From NCBI GenBank assembly GCA_934541105.1, contig CAKTDA010000002.1:523077-587076 (forward strand): a stretch of 64,000 nucleotides of DNA, written 5' to 3'. The notes under the pieces are model-generated. The model was not told the origin of the DNA and searched no databases. It saw only the letters and a list, made by a program, of their open reading frames with translations. This stretch comes from an uncultured Luteitalea sp. GTDB taxonomy: Bacteria > Acidobacteriota > Vicinamibacteria > Vicinamibacterales > Vicinamibacteraceae. The translations under genes were made by a program, and so were the position numbers. Positions 25,274 through 34,547 of the stretch are shown here, one piece after another. Every line of letters begins with the position of its first letter. The first letter of the stretch is position 1.

Positions 25274-26463
25274 GATACGGGCTCCTCCTGCAGCGCCTCG
25301 ACGTAGAGCTGCTCGAAGGCGTCGATCACGGCGGCGGCGGCCGGACCCTCGCGTCGGGCGGCACGGAAGCGGAGGTACAACTCGCGTGGTCCGAGCGACC
25401 CGTCGATCAACGGCGGGGCGTCGCGTCCGGCGGCCCGCGCCGGCACCCGCACGTCCACGCTCACGACACCCGGCAGCGCGGCACGTACCTGGCGGTTGAT
25501 GTCGGCGTCCACGTCGGGCCCCGGGCACTCGACGATCACGCGCAGGTGGGGGTTGTCGCGCATCCCCTGCGGCCCGTGGACCGACAGCGAGGGCAGCGAC
25601 GCGGCCGGAATCGTGACGGTCCGCACGGGCCTGCCCCCGACGCAGGGCCTCGGCTCGACGCGCGCCGGCTGGCCGGCGCGGACGTCCACGACGTTGTAGA
25701 ACTTCTCCTGGCCCTCCTCGCCGAAATCGAGCTGCAGCGGTGACCCGGCGTACCACGTCGGGCCCGGCGCCGCTTCGATGCGCTGGTGGCGGTGGATGTG
25801 GCCGAGCGCCACGTAGTCCGCCTCGGCGGGCAGCATCTCCGGCCGTGCCGCCCAGTCGTCGCCGATGTGCACGCGCCGTTCACTGCCGCCGACCATCGCG
25901 CCCTCGAGGTGCGTGTGGGCCATCAGCAGGTTCACGGTGTGGCGGCCGAAACCCTCGCACACGTGCGCGACGAGCTTCTGCATCTCCGCGGCGTAGGTGT
26001 GCGCCGCCCGCTCCGGGGCCTCGCCGAGCTCCTGCGCCGACACGAGCCGCGCCACCGGTGCGAACGGCACCATCGCCACGACGGCACGCTCTCCACCGCG
26101 CGACGCGATCTCGATGCAGCCGCCAGCCGTGCGCGGCTTCGGCAACCCGCAGGCCCACACCTGCGCCAGTTCGGCAAGCTGTGCCCAGGCCTCGACGCGC
26201 GCCGCGCCGTCGTGATTGCCCGCAATCACCACCGAGGGCACGTCGAGCCGCCCCACGCGCCGGAAGAAGCCGAAGACGATCCGCTCGGCTTCCGCCGACG
26301 GCGACGGCGTGTCGAAGATGTCGCCGGTCATCAGCACGAGGTCGATGCACTCGCGCTCGATCGCCGACGCGATGTCGTCGAGCACGGTGGCGAGTTCGTC
26401 GAGGCGGGACTGGCCCTTCCACACCTTGCCGGCGTGCCAGTCGGATGTGTGCAGGATCTTCAC
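25270..26463 (-). CDS. sbcD: Exonuclease SbcD, Mre11-like nuclease subunit
   Basis: A 397-residue metallophosphoesterase. The metal-binding motifs appear in order: HTSDWHAGK (residues 5-13), VLMTGDIFD, VIAGNHDGAARVEAW, LMAHTHLEG and VALGHIHRHQ. The second half is the DNA-binding capping domain. I choose GTG at 26463 because SbcD proteins begin M-K-I-L-H-T-S-D-W-H; the frame stays open to an ATG at 26544, but that adds unrelated residues. The stop overlaps the sbcC start, so the two subunits are made together. Confidence 0.94.
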   Translation of the reverse strand: MKILHTSDWHAGKVWKGQSRLDELATVLDDIASAIERECIDLVLMTGDIFDTPSPSAEAERIVFGFFRRVGRLDVPSVVIAGNHDGAARVEAWAQLAELAQVWACGLPKPRTAGGCIEIASRGGERAVVAMVPFAPVARLVSAQELGEAPERAAHTYAAEMQKLVAHVCEGFGRHTVNLLMAHTHLEGAMVGGSERRVHIGDDWAARPEMLPAEADYVALGHIHRHQRIEAAPGPTWYAGSPLQLDFGEEGQEKFYNVVDVRAGQPARVEPRPCVGGRPVRTVTIPAASLPSLSVHGPQGMRDNPHLRVIVECPGPDVDADINRQVRAALPGVVSVDVRVPARAAGRDAPPLIDGSLGPRELYLRFRAARREGPAAAAVIDAFEQLYVEALQEEPVS

Positions 26464-26574
26464 GGCGTCGGCAACGAGGGGACGACCGCCTGCAACCGGA
26501 TGTGACAGGTGATGAGCAGCCGGTGCATCCACACAGCATGACATGGTTCGATGCGCCCTTCATGACGAGACAAT

Positions 26575-28917
26575 GTGCGCGTGCCTGTTCGATTCCGCGC
26601 GACGTGGCTCGTTGTCGCGACCGTCCTCGCTGCCGCACTCGGTGTCGGCGCCATGTGGTACCTGCTGACACCCGGCGGCGAGCCCGAAGGCCCCTGGGTC
26701 GGAGCCGTGGGCATACACGCCGGGACCGGCGTCGCCGGCTGGATCGACGGCCCTCCGTACGAAGCCCGCTTCTCCGAACCCTTCGGCATCGTCGCGCTCG
26801 ACGACGGGACGCTCGTGGTGAGCGACGCGGGCGATTCACACCGCATCCGGCGCATCGCACCGGACGGCACCGTGACGACGGTTGCGGGCGGCGGACCGGG
26901 CTTCGTGGACGGGCGCGGGGCCGCAGCGCGCTTCCGCACGCCATCCGCGATCGCGATGGGACCGGACGGCGCGCTGTACGTGGCCGACACCGGCAACAAC
27001 GCGATCAGGCGCGTCACCCTCGATGGCGAGGTGACGACGGTTGCAGGCGACGGCATCGCGGGCGACGCGGATGGCCCGGTGCGTGATGCGCGGTTCAACG
27101 CGCCCGTCGGCGTGACCGTCGATGGCGCCGGCCGCATCGTCGTTGCCGACACCTACAACGACCGGATCCGGATGATCCTGCCAGGCGACAGGGTCCTCAC
27201 CATTGCCGGCGAGGGAGCCGGCCATGTGGATGGCGCGAGGTCCATCGCGCGCTTCGACACGCCGTGCGGCGTCGCGGTCGATCCCGACGGGCGGATCCTC
27301 GTCGCCGACACCGGCAACGGTGCCGTGCGCGTGATTGGCACCGATGGATCGACGTCCACGCATGCCGCGTCGTTCTCGGACGCAGGTGCCACGCCGTCGC
27401 GGCCTGTCGTCGGCCTCGATCGCCCGATTGCCGTCGCTGCGGATGCGGACGGGAACGTCCACGTCGCCGACGAGGCGGGCACGCTGTTCCTGCTGCCCGC
27501 ACGCGGAGGCGCGCTGACGATCGGCGGATCGGGCAGCGGATTCGCGAATGGCGTCGGGGGCGATGCGCGGTTCCGTCGCCCCTCCGGGCTTGCCGTCGCG
27601 CCGGGCGCACCCGTGCGCCTGTTCGTCGCCGATGCCGGCAATGCGCTCGTGCGCGGCGTCACACCGGTGCATGCCGATGGCCGGCAGGCGCCGGTGCGGC
27701 CCATCGAAAGGCTGCTCGACCCGCCGGTCTTCGGCGTTCCCCGGGCGGCGCATGTTGCGCCGGCATTCGACGCGGAAGCGTTCGGCCGGACGCCCCTGAT
27801 CTGGCCCGTTGCTCCACTCGATGGCCCGCACGAGGTCGCCGGGACGTTCGGCGAGGCCCGGGGAGACGCTGGGCAGGAGCGCTTCCATGCCGGCCTCGAC
27901 GTCCGTGAGGTGCAGGGCACCGTCGTGCGTGCCGTGCGTGAGGGCATCGTGTCGAGCCCCATCGCGACCGGGTCGTTCGACACGCTGAACGAGTGGGTGC
28001 GGATCGGGCCCGTGGCCTACGTCCACATCCGCGTGGGGCGACGGCAGCCGGGTCGCGCGTATCGGGTCACGGGGACGGCGCTCGGCGGTCGCGGCGCGGT
28101 GCGAGCCGATTCGATCGCGCGTGATGCGCAGCGATTCGCACCGGTGTTCGACGAGACCGGCGCGATGCAGCGGATGCGCGTGAAGCGGGGCGCCGCGTTC
28201 GCAGCCGGCGATGTCGTTGGCACCATCAACGGTTTCAACCACGTGCACCTCAACGTCGGCTGGCCCGGCGAGGAGCACAACCCGCTGCGGTTCGGCCTCG
28301 TGCGGTTCGTGGACACGATCGCGCCGACGATCGCGGCGCACGGCGTGCGCCTGTTCGACGAGTCGGGCCAGCCGCTCAATCCGGATCGCATCGTCGCCGG
28401 TGCGCCGACGCGACGCGGACGTGCGGCAAGGCCCCGACAGCTTCCGCCCGTCGAGCCCGTCGTCGTGCGCGGACGCGTGCAGATTGTCGTTGACACCTGG
28501 GACCAGGCCGAAGGCAACACGCCCTCACGCCGGCTCGGGCTCTACGCGCTCGGGTATCAGGTGCTCGACCGCCACGGCGTGGCGGTCCCCGGCTTCGAAG
28601 TCGAGCGCAGGACGATCCGGTTCGACTCGCTCGGGCGCGACGCCGACGCGCCGCGGCTCGTGTTCGCGTCGGGCAGCGGCATCCCGGTCCATGGGGCGCG
28701 CCGCACGCGATTCCTCTATGTGGTCACGACGACGTTCGTGGGTGGGGTTGCCGTGCCGGGCCATTGGGACACGACGACGCTGGCGCCTGGCGAGTACGTG
28801 CTGCGGGTCTTCGGAGAGGACCATCACGGCAATCGCACGACCCGCGACCTTCGCGTCGTCGTCACGCGGGAGGCCGGCCGGGCGGCCGGTCCCCGCGATG
28901 GACGCGACGTGCGTTAG
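26575..28917 (+). CDS. Membrane-anchored NHL-repeat beta-propeller fused to an M23 (LytM-type) peptidase domain
   Basis: A 780-residue protein with one N-terminal membrane anchor (WLVVATVLAAALGVGAMWYL). Residues 45-365 hold about six NHL repeats: TVAGGGPGFVDG, LYVADTGNNAIRRV, TVAGDGIAGDADG, IVVADTYNDRIRMI, ILVADTGNGAVRVI and so on. Residues about 420-575 carry the M23 endopeptidase motifs: H438-A-G-L-D442 (HxxxD), YVHIRVG (H484) and H556-V-H558 (HxH), with about 50 extra residues between the last two. The final 200 residues look beta-rich. All zinc ligands are present, so an active peptidoglycan or peptide endopeptidase on the periplasmic side is plausible. A propeller joined to M23 is an uncommon pairing. 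Its stop overlaps the dodecin gene end by 4 bases. Confidence 0.8.
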   Translation: MRVPVRFRATWLVVATVLAAALGVGAMWYLLTPGGEPEGPWVGAVGIHAGTGVAGWIDGPPYEARFSEPFGIVALDDGTLVVSDAGDSHRIRRIAPDGTVTTVAGGGPGFVDGRGAAARFRTPSAIAMGPDGALYVADTGNNAIRRVTLDGEVTTVAGDGIAGDADGPVRDARFNAPVGVTVDGAGRIVVADTYNDRIRMILPGDRVLTIAGEGAGHVDGARSIARFDTPCGVAVDPDGRILVADTGNGAVRVIGTDGSTSTHAASFSDAGATPSRPVVGLDRPIAVAADADGNVHVADEAGTLFLLPARGGALTIGGSGSGFANGVGGDARFRRPSGLAVAPGAPVRLFVADAGNALVRGVTPVHADGRQAPVRPIERLLDPPVFGVPRAAHVAPAFDAEAFGRTPLIWPVAPLDGPHEVAGTFGEARGDAGQERFHAGLDVREVQGTVVRAVREGIVSSPIATGSFDTLNEWVRIGPVAYVHIRVGRRQPGRAYRVTGTALGGRGAVRADSIARDAQRFAPVFDETGAMQRMRVKRGAAFAAGDVVGTINGFNHVHLNVGWPGEEHNPLRFGLVRFVDTIAPTIAAHGVRLFDESGQPLNPDRIVAGAPTRRGRAARPRQLPPVEPVVVRGRVQIVVDTWDQAEGNTPSRRLGLYALGYQVLDRHGVAVPGFEVERRTIRFDSLGRDADAPRLVFASGSGIPVHGARRTRFLYVVTTTFVGGVAVPGHWDTTTLAPGEYVLRVFGEDHHGNRTTRDLRVVVTREAGRAAGPRDGRDVR

Positions 28918-29117
28918 TCGTCGAGCACGAACGTGATCATCATGTTCACCTGGTACTCGACGATGCGGCCGTTGTCGCAGCGGACGTGCTGCTCCTTGAT
29001 CCAGGCGCTCTTGATGTTGCGGATGGTCTTGTTCGCTCTCGCGAGCCCCTGCTGCAGGGCGTCCTCGAAGCTCTTGGCAGACGTGGCGCTGATCTCGCTG
29101 ACCTTCGCGACTGACAT
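28914..29117 (-). CDS. Dodecin, flavin-storage protein
   Basis: A 67-residue protein matching dodecin in full: M-S-V-A-K-V-S-E-I at the start, F-E-D-A-L-Q-Q-G-L-A-R-A in the helix, then W39 in SAWIKEQ and Q56 in VEYQVNMMITF. The Trp and Gln pair stacks and contacts the flavin in known dodecins. Twelve subunits form a hollow sphere that stores or buffers flavin. The ribosome-binding site is strong, AGGAGGA 6 bases before the ATG. It is a stand-alone gene between convergent and co-directional neighbours. Confidence 0.95.
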   Translation of the reverse strand: MSVAKVSEISATSAKSFEDALQQGLARANKTIRNIKSAWIKEQHVRCDNGRIVEYQVNMMITFVLDD

Positions 29118-29281
29118 GCGGGCTCCTCCTTGATGCAGGCAACTGCGTGGCCGGGCCGCCGCGGACGGCTTCCGCGTCGCGCCCTCGCGTTCGTGATGCT
29201 CTCGCACCGTACACGCTGGATCCCGGAAGACGCAAGGCGGCGGGCCAATGGCCGAGGCCCCGCGAACCGCCGGGATGAGGA

Positions 29282-31105
29282 TCAGTCGCGCCCGCGGTCG
29301 CGCCGGACGGTGACGCGCCGGCCGCGGACCTTCGCATGGCGCAGCGAGACGATGATGCGCGTCGCCAGCGCCTCGGGCACCTCCACGAGGGAACTTTCGT
29401 CGCCGATGCGGATGGCGCCGATGACGCCGCTGTCCACGTCGGCCTCGCCCGCGATGGCGCCAACGAGGTCCGCCGGCCTGACGCCTGCCGTGCGGCCGAC
29501 GTTCAGGTAGAGCACCGTCCGTGCGCCGCCGGCACCGCGTGGCGCCTTCGCTCCCGCCTTCCCGGGACGCGCACGCTCGGTGCGTGGTGCCCGCTCACGG
29601 TCCTTCCGCCCCGCTTCGGCAAGGGCCTCGTCGAGCGAGGGGCCCTGCGCGTCCTCCCGCGACGATGACGGGCGCGCGGCGCGCGCAGCTGATGGCGTGC
29701 CTGAGGTGCGCGTCCGGCCAGACACCGTGGCGTCGTCATGGAGCAACCGGATCGCCGCCGCCGCGATGTCGAGCACGTCGTGGTCCTGCGCCAGGCGATC
29801 GACGACGGCACGCGCCGTGTCGAGCCCGCCCTCGACGATCTGCGCGCGCACCGACGCAAGCGTCGTGTCGAGCCGCCGCGCCTGGAGATCGGCTTCTGTC
29901 GGCACCGGCAGGATCTCGATGCGCGACCGCGTGACGCCCTCGATCTGGCGCAGCGCACGATGCTGGCGTGGATCGACGAGCGACATCGCCATGCCCTCGC
30001 GCCCTGCGCGTCCGGTGCGACCGATGCGGTGGACGTAGACCTCGGGCGTCATCGGGAGGTCGTAGTTGACGACATGCGAGACGCTCTCGATGTCGAGCCC
30101 GCGCGCCGCGACGTCGGTGGCGACGAGCACGTCGGCCTGCCCGCTCCGGAACGCCTGCATCACGCGGTCGCGCGCCTTCTGCTCCATGCCGCCGTGCAGC
30201 GCCTTGGCGCCGTACCCGTGCGCGGCGAGCGTGTCCGTGAGTTCGTCGACCTCGGTCCGTGTCCGGCAGAAGACGATGGCCGATGCCGGCGACTCGACGT
30301 CGAGCACGCGGCCCAGGGCCGCGGTCTTCTGCCCACGCGGGACCAGGTAGGCGACCTGGCGGATGCGCGGCAGCTTGCCGGCCGCGCGCTTCTCCTTCGC
30401 GATGCTCACGCGTGCAGGGTCCTGCAGGTGCGTGGCCGCAATCGCCTCGAGCCGCGGCGCCATCGTCGCGGCAAAGAGCGCGGTCTGCCGCTCCTCGGGC
30501 GCGTGCGCGAGGATTGCCTCGATGTCGTCCGCAAATCCCATGTCGATCATCTCGTCGGCCTCGTCGAGCACGACGACGCGCAGCGAGCGGAGGTCGAGCG
30601 TGCCCCGGCGCAGGTGATCGAGTGCGCGTCCGGGCGTCGCCACCACGAGCGACACGCCGCGGCGAAGCGCGCGGATCTGCACGTCCATCGGTGCGCCGCC
30701 ATAGAGCGGCGCCACCGTCAGCGTCGTGCCGCGGGCGTACTTGTGCAGCGCCTCGGCGACCTGCATGGCGAGTTCGCGCGTCGGCACGAGCACGAGACCG
30801 CGGGGGGCCTGGCTCCTGGCGCCCTTGCGGGCGAGGCGCTCGATCATCGGCAGCGCGAAGGCGGCCGTCTTCCCCGTGCCCGTGCCCGCCATGCCGAGCA
30901 TGTCGCGGCCTTCGAGCAGGATGGGGATGGCCTCCCGCTGGATGGGGGTCGGCTCCTCGTAACCGAGGGCGGTGACGGCCGAGACGAGCGGCTTCGAGAG
31001 GCCGAGCGCTTCGAAGCCGGCCGGTGGATCCTGCAAGGGTTCACTGCTCACCGACGGATCGTACCGGGGATCGGGCGCGGCGCGGCGGAAGTTGTCGAGG
31101 TGCAT
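29282..31105 (-). CDS. DEAD-box ATP-dependent RNA helicase with DbpA-type RNA-binding domain
   Basis: A 607-residue helicase. Motifs in order: GFEALGLSKPLVSAVTALGY (Q-motif region), TPIQREAIP, GTGTGKTAAFALPMI (Walker A), VPTRELAMQVAE, TPGRALDHL, VLDEADEMIDMGF (DEAD), ALFAATMA (variant SAT), VFCRTRTEVDELT, ATDVAARGLDI and HRIGRTGRAG. The last 75 residues fit the DbpA RNA-binding fold of the DeaD/CsdA group; before it lies a charged linker. It probably remodels rRNA or mRNA structure. I choose ATG at 31105 because GGGAGG precedes it at good spacing; the frame is also open to 31150. Confidence 0.92.
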   Translation of the reverse strand: MHLDNFRRAAPDPRYDPSVSSEPLQDPPAGFEALGLSKPLVSAVTALGYEEPTPIQREAIPILLEGRDMLGMAGTGTGKTAAFALPMIERLARKGARSQAPRGLVLVPTRELAMQVAEALHKYARGTTLTVAPLYGGAPMDVQIRALRRGVSLVVATPGRALDHLRRGTLDLRSLRVVVLDEADEMIDMGFADDIEAILAHAPEERQTALFAATMAPRLEAIAATHLQDPARVSIAKEKRAAGKLPRIRQVAYLVPRGQKTAALGRVLDVESPASAIVFCRTRTEVDELTDTLAAHGYGAKALHGGMEQKARDRVMQAFRSGQADVLVATDVAARGLDIESVSHVVNYDLPMTPEVYVHRIGRTGRAGREGMAMSLVDPRQHRALRQIEGVTRSRIEILPVPTEADLQARRLDTTLASVRAQIVEGGLDTARAVVDRLAQDHDVLDIAAAAIRLLHDDATVSGRTRTSGTPSAARAARPSSSREDAQGPSLDEALAEAGRKDRERAPRTERARPGKAGAKAPRGAGGARTVLYLNVGRTAGVRPADLVGAIAGEADVDSGVIGAIRIGDESSLVEVPEALATRIIVSLRHAKVRGRRVTVRRDRGRD

Positions 31106-31212
31106 CGCCCCTCCCGGAAAATCAAGGGGTTGCGGTCCGTCAGGAATCAAGTAGATTGGGGCGCTCAGGAGTTCGAACGTTGGCTATCTCCTCACCCGTC
31201 CTTCGTCCCCCC

Positions 31213-31539
31213 ATGCCGGTGCTGGACACCCGTGCCTGCGCCGAACTCGGCGGCCTGCTGGCTGGAACGCGCGAGGAGCGCGGCATCGGCCAGGCCGAGG
31301 CGGCGCGGGCCCTGCTGCTCTCGACCAACCAGGTCCGGGCGCTCGAGCGCGCGGAACTCGGCCCGTTCTACAACGCCGCGTTCTTCATGGCCGGGCTGCG
31401 CAAGTACGTGCTGTTCCTCGGCCTGCCGCTCGAGCTTGCCGAGCGGGTCGCGACCGACCCACCCTCGCCCGAAGACGCGCAGGCGCAGCGTCCGACGACG
31501 CTCGTGACCCGCCTCCGGGCCAGCCTCTTCGGCGCATGA
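31213..31539 (+). CDS. RodZ-type helix-turn-helix (HTH_25) protein
   Basis: A 108-residue protein consisting of a single RodZ-like HTH domain: LGGLLAGTREERGIGQAEAARALLLSTNQVRALERAEL, then the FFMAGLRKYVLFLGL helix that in RodZ contacts MreB. RodZ itself has a membrane helix and periplasmic domain after this point; here the protein stops 40 residues later without one. It may be a free-standing DNA-binding or adaptor protein. The TGA stop at 31537 is followed in the same frame by an open reading frame leading straight into the AI-2E family gene (see findings). Start ATG 31213 has no clear ribosome-binding site. Confidence 0.75.
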   Translation: MPVLDTRACAELGGLLAGTREERGIGQAEAARALLLSTNQVRALERAELGPFYNAAFFMAGLRKYVLFLGLPLELAERVATDPPSPEDAQAQRPTTLVTRLRASLFGA

Positions 31540-31620
31540 GGCTCTTCCATCGTTGACTCACCCTTCGTCCGTCGTGCCCTGATCGTCATCGCGCTCGTCG
31601 CGGCGGCAACCGTCCTGGCG

Positions 31621-32580
31621 TTGCTGACGTGGCGCGGGTACATCGCGCTGCTCGTCACCTTCGCCGGCATCCTCGTTGCTGTGCTTCTGCGCAGTCTCTC
31701 CCAGTGGGTGCAGCGATTCAGGCCGATGGGCGACACGGCGGCACTCGCCGTCGTCTGTCTCGCCCTGATCGCCCTCGGGACGGGCGGGGCACTCCTGATT
31801 GCCAACCCGCTCCAGACACAGGTTGCCGAACTGCTCGACACGCTGCCGCAGGCCGTCTCCGAGGTGCGCGAGCAGGTGTCTCGCGTGCCCCTCGGACAGC
31901 GCGTCATGGCGCAGATGGCGGGGAACGATCAGGGCGGCTCCGGCGCGCCCGCCGCCCTGATGCGGTGGGCGTCGAGCCTCGTCACCCTCGGAGGCTACGT
32001 CGTCCTCATGGTGTTCGTCGGGCTGTTCCTCGCGGCAGAGCCGGCGGTCTATCGGCGCGGACTCGTGCGGCTGTTTCCCCTCGCGATGCGCCGCCGGGTC
32101 GACGAGGTGTGCTGCGAGGTCGGCGAGAGCCTGCAGCGCTGGCTCGTGGGCCGTGCGGCCCTGATGCTCGTCGTCGCCGTCGCGACGTGGATCGGGCTCA
32201 TGCTGCTCGGCATTCCGCTCGCGCTCGCGCTTGCCGTGCTCGCCGGCCTGCTGACGTTCATCCCGAACTTCGGACCGCTGCTGTCGGCGGTGCCGGCCAT
32301 GCTGCTGGCGCTGCTCCAGAGCCCGATGCACGCGGTGTACGTCGGACTGCTGTATCTCGCGATCCAGACCGCGGAAAGCTACACGCTGGAGCCCTACGTG
32401 ATGCGCAAGGCCGACGACCTGCCGCCGGCGCTCGTCGTCGCCGGCCAGTTGTTCCTCGGCGTCACGCTCGGTGCGCCGGGCGTGATCCTGGCCACGCCGC
32501 TCATCGTGGTCCTTGCCGTGCTCGTGCAACGGCTGTATGTCGAGGACGTGCTCGGCGACGTCGTCGCAGACGACGCGTGA
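31621..32580 (+). CDS. AI-2E family (PerM/YdiK-like) membrane transporter
   Basis: At least 319 residues with about eight membrane segments and the family core LLGIPLALALAVLAGLLTFIPNFGPLLSAVPAMLLAL and AIQTAESYTLEPYVMRKADDLPPALVVAGQLFLG. Members export autoinducer-2, act as sodium/proton antiporters, or are uncharacterised. The TTG at 31621 is the only common start codon, yet the frame continues upstream with a convincing first membrane helix (RRALIVIALVAAATVLALLTWRGY). The real start is therefore probably between 31540 and 31579, at a rare codon such as ATC 31549 (GAGG lies about 8 bases upstream) or CTG 31579. The gene lies directly after, and in frame with, the RodZ-type HTH gene. Confidence 0.85.
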   Translation: MLTWRGYIALLVTFAGILVAVLLRSLSQWVQRFRPMGDTAALAVVCLALIALGTGGALLIANPLQTQVAELLDTLPQAVSEVREQVSRVPLGQRVMAQMAGNDQGGSGAPAALMRWASSLVTLGGYVVLMVFVGLFLAAEPAVYRRGLVRLFPLAMRRRVDEVCCEVGESLQRWLVGRAALMLVVAVATWIGLMLLGIPLALALAVLAGLLTFIPNFGPLLSAVPAMLLALLQSPMHAVYVGLLYLAIQTAESYTLEPYVMRKADDLPPALVVAGQLFLGVTLGAPGVILATPLIVVLAVLVQRLYVEDVLGDVVADDA

Positions 32581-32612
32581 GGGCAACGCTCGATGGTCAA
32601 CGGTCGAGGCCG

Positions 32613-33137
32613 ATGGTAGGCTTTCGCGCCATGGTGCCGCTTGTCGAGGTGGTGCAGGGACTCATGGCGGCCGACCCGCAGGGCGGGTGGCTGCGGCGGC
32701 TGTTCGAGTCGCTCGAAGAGGTCCACTGGGGCGCCCTGCGGAACCCGGGACGCATCGCGCAGGACCCGGGACCGCGCGAGGTGGCGCTCGTGGACGGCCC
32801 CATCGTGCTGCCCTGCCTCGTCGAGACCGACACGCTCCTCGTCGCATTCGAGGACGCACGCCGCGCGCCCCTCCCCACCGGTACGCCTGCCGACCCCCGG
32901 CGCCATCACGTCTCGCGCTGCATCGAGGCCCTGCGCGTGCTTGCCGGGGCGCGTGCCGAAGCCGAGGGGCTCGACACCGATCCGCTGTTCGGCGTGATCG
33001 TCGTCGGGGCACCGGGCCTCGAGGAGCCGCATCGCACGACGATCCTCGAAGGCCTCCCGCACATCGAGCGCGAGCAGGCCGAGGACCTGTACGCCAACTA
33101 CTGGGGCCGCGTCTCTCCCGAGGCGATCGGCGCCTGA
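32613..33137 (+). CDS. Uncharacterised 174-residue protein
   Basis: I do not recognise the family. The protein is soluble, with an amphipathic N-terminal helix (VEVVQGLMAADPQGGWLRRLFE), a central part with two cysteines, and an acidic C-terminus ending EDLYANYWGRVSPEAIGA. Two in-frame ATGs, 32613 and 32631, are both possible; GAGG lies close before the first. It follows the AI-2E gene by 32 bases on the same strand. Its last 40 bases overlap, tail to tail, the membrane-protein gene on the minus strand. Composition and codon use match the surrounding genes. Confidence 0.65.
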   Translation: MVGFRAMVPLVEVVQGLMAADPQGGWLRRLFESLEEVHWGALRNPGRIAQDPGPREVALVDGPIVLPCLVETDTLLVAFEDARRAPLPTGTPADPRRHHVSRCIEALRVLAGARAEAEGLDTDPLFGVIVVGAPGLEEPHRTTILEGLPHIEREQAEDLYANYWGRVSPEAIGA

Positions 33138-34510
33138 CGCGCGGGCTGCCGGACGGCGGCAATCGCAATCAGCAGCGCGGCGAAGACGAGGAAGTAGTAG
33201 TTCAGGAACGCCTTCTTGCCGAAGGCGGTGAGCAGGAAGCACGTCAGGCCGAGCGACGCGGCAAAGCCCGCCGGCGTGCGCGGCGCCCTCCACCACGACA
33301 GCCCCAACCCGACGAGCCCCGCCGTCAGCGACACGTACAGCGCACCGTGCTTGTCGAGGGCCCACCCGTGCGCGACGAACATCCGCGTGAAGCTGAGCGA
33401 GTCGAGCCGGAACGGCTCGCGCAACTGGAGCAGCACGGCCGACCGCATGAAGGCATCGACGTCGAGCAGCGCAAGGGGCAGCGTGACGATGGCGGCCACT
33501 GCGATGGCCTTCAATGCGAGCCGGACGACGTCGCGTGCCCGATCGGATGAATCGCGCCCCGCCGGCGCGGCGGGCAGCAGCATCGGTGCGAACGCAAGCG
33601 CGAGCACCATGTGCTGCTTCGAGGCGACGAGCAGCCCGAGCGGCAGCCATGTCAGGGAGGGACGGCGAAGCGCCGTGGCCACGGTGAGCGCCAGCAGTGC
33701 GATCGGGAACGGCTCGGTCCATCCCTGCTCGAGGTGGAACACGAGCCGTGGCGCGAGCAGCAGCGCCGCGCCGCACAGGATGCCGATGTCGCCGCCCATC
33801 CACAACAGCACCGCCACCGCGAGGGCGAGCGCCAGCGCCTCGCTGTAGCGCAGGTCGCCGAGCAGCGCATGGCCCGGCCAGGCGAGCGCGAGGCTCAGCG
33901 GAGGGTAAGGAAACCCGAACAGGACACGCGAGCCGTCCCGCATCTCAGGTGCGTAGAACGGCTCGTTTGCCGCGTACATGTCGGTGAAGGTGATGCCGTA
34001 CGGGCTCTCGCCGCGGGCGAGTGCCGCAAAGGCATCCGCATGGACGGGAATGACGTCGATGTGGGGCTGCGGGGACTCGCGCACCGTCCACGCGCCGAGC
34101 CAGAGCGCGATGACGGCAAGCACGACGGCCGCGCGGCGGCGCGCAGCAAGGCCATGCGAGACGGTGACGCCGAGCGCGACGATGGCGGCAACCGCGACGG
34201 CGAGGAGCAGGTCGGGATGCCGCCAGGGCCTCGGGTCGGCCATGTAGCGGGCGAGCGGGTGGCTGACGAGCGCAACCACGCTGACAAGGAGGCCAGCCTT
34301 CAGCAGGGCGCGTGTCGTGGCGTCCCGAGCCCGATCGTCATCGGTCCACGGCCATGCCACACCGGCGACGCCGAGCAGCGCGGCGCAGAGTGCAAGCCCG
34401 AGCCAGGCCAGCGTCGGCTCGTGGTAGAAGCCGTCCGACAGGTGGAGCGTGAAGCTGAGGGTGAAGACGGCGACCGTCAGCCACGGCCGCGACAGCGTGC
34501 GCACCGGCAC
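33098..34510 (-). CDS. Polytopic membrane protein, GT-C/GT87-like
   Basis: A 470-residue integral membrane protein with about eleven to twelve hydrophobic segments. Between segments a periplasmic loop carries the phrase DVIPVHADAFAALARGESPYGITFTDMY and FGFPYPPLSLALAWPGHALLG, and later the helix-capping WLPLGLLVASKQHMVLALAFAPML. A loop with acidic residues, then G-x-x-P-Y and F-x-Y-P-P, then S-K-Q, is what GT87-type (DUF2029) polyprenyl-phosphate mannosyltransferases show. I would call it GT-C-like rather than name a substrate. The start is GTG at 34510 by default; no good ribosome-binding site is seen. Confidence 0.65.
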   Translation of the reverse strand: MPVRTLSRPWLTVAVFTLSFTLHLSDGFYHEPTLAWLGLALCAALLGVAGVAWPWTDDDRARDATTRALLKAGLLVSVVALVSHPLARYMADPRPWRHPDLLLAVAVAAIVALGVTVSHGLAARRRAAVVLAVIALWLGAWTVRESPQPHIDVIPVHADAFAALARGESPYGITFTDMYAANEPFYAPEMRDGSRVLFGFPYPPLSLALAWPGHALLGDLRYSEALALALAVAVLLWMGGDIGILCGAALLLAPRLVFHLEQGWTEPFPIALLALTVATALRRPSLTWLPLGLLVASKQHMVLALAFAPMLLPAAPAGRDSSDRARDVVRLALKAIAVAAIVTLPLALLDVDAFMRSAVLLQLREPFRLDSLSFTRMFVAHGWALDKHGALYVSLTAGLVGLGLSWWRAPRTPAGFAASLGLTCFLLTAFGKKAFLNYYFLVFAALLIAIAAVRQPARQAPIASGETRPQ

Positions 34511-34547
34511 AGGCTGCCGCAGGCGGCCCGATCACGCAAGCTGGGCC

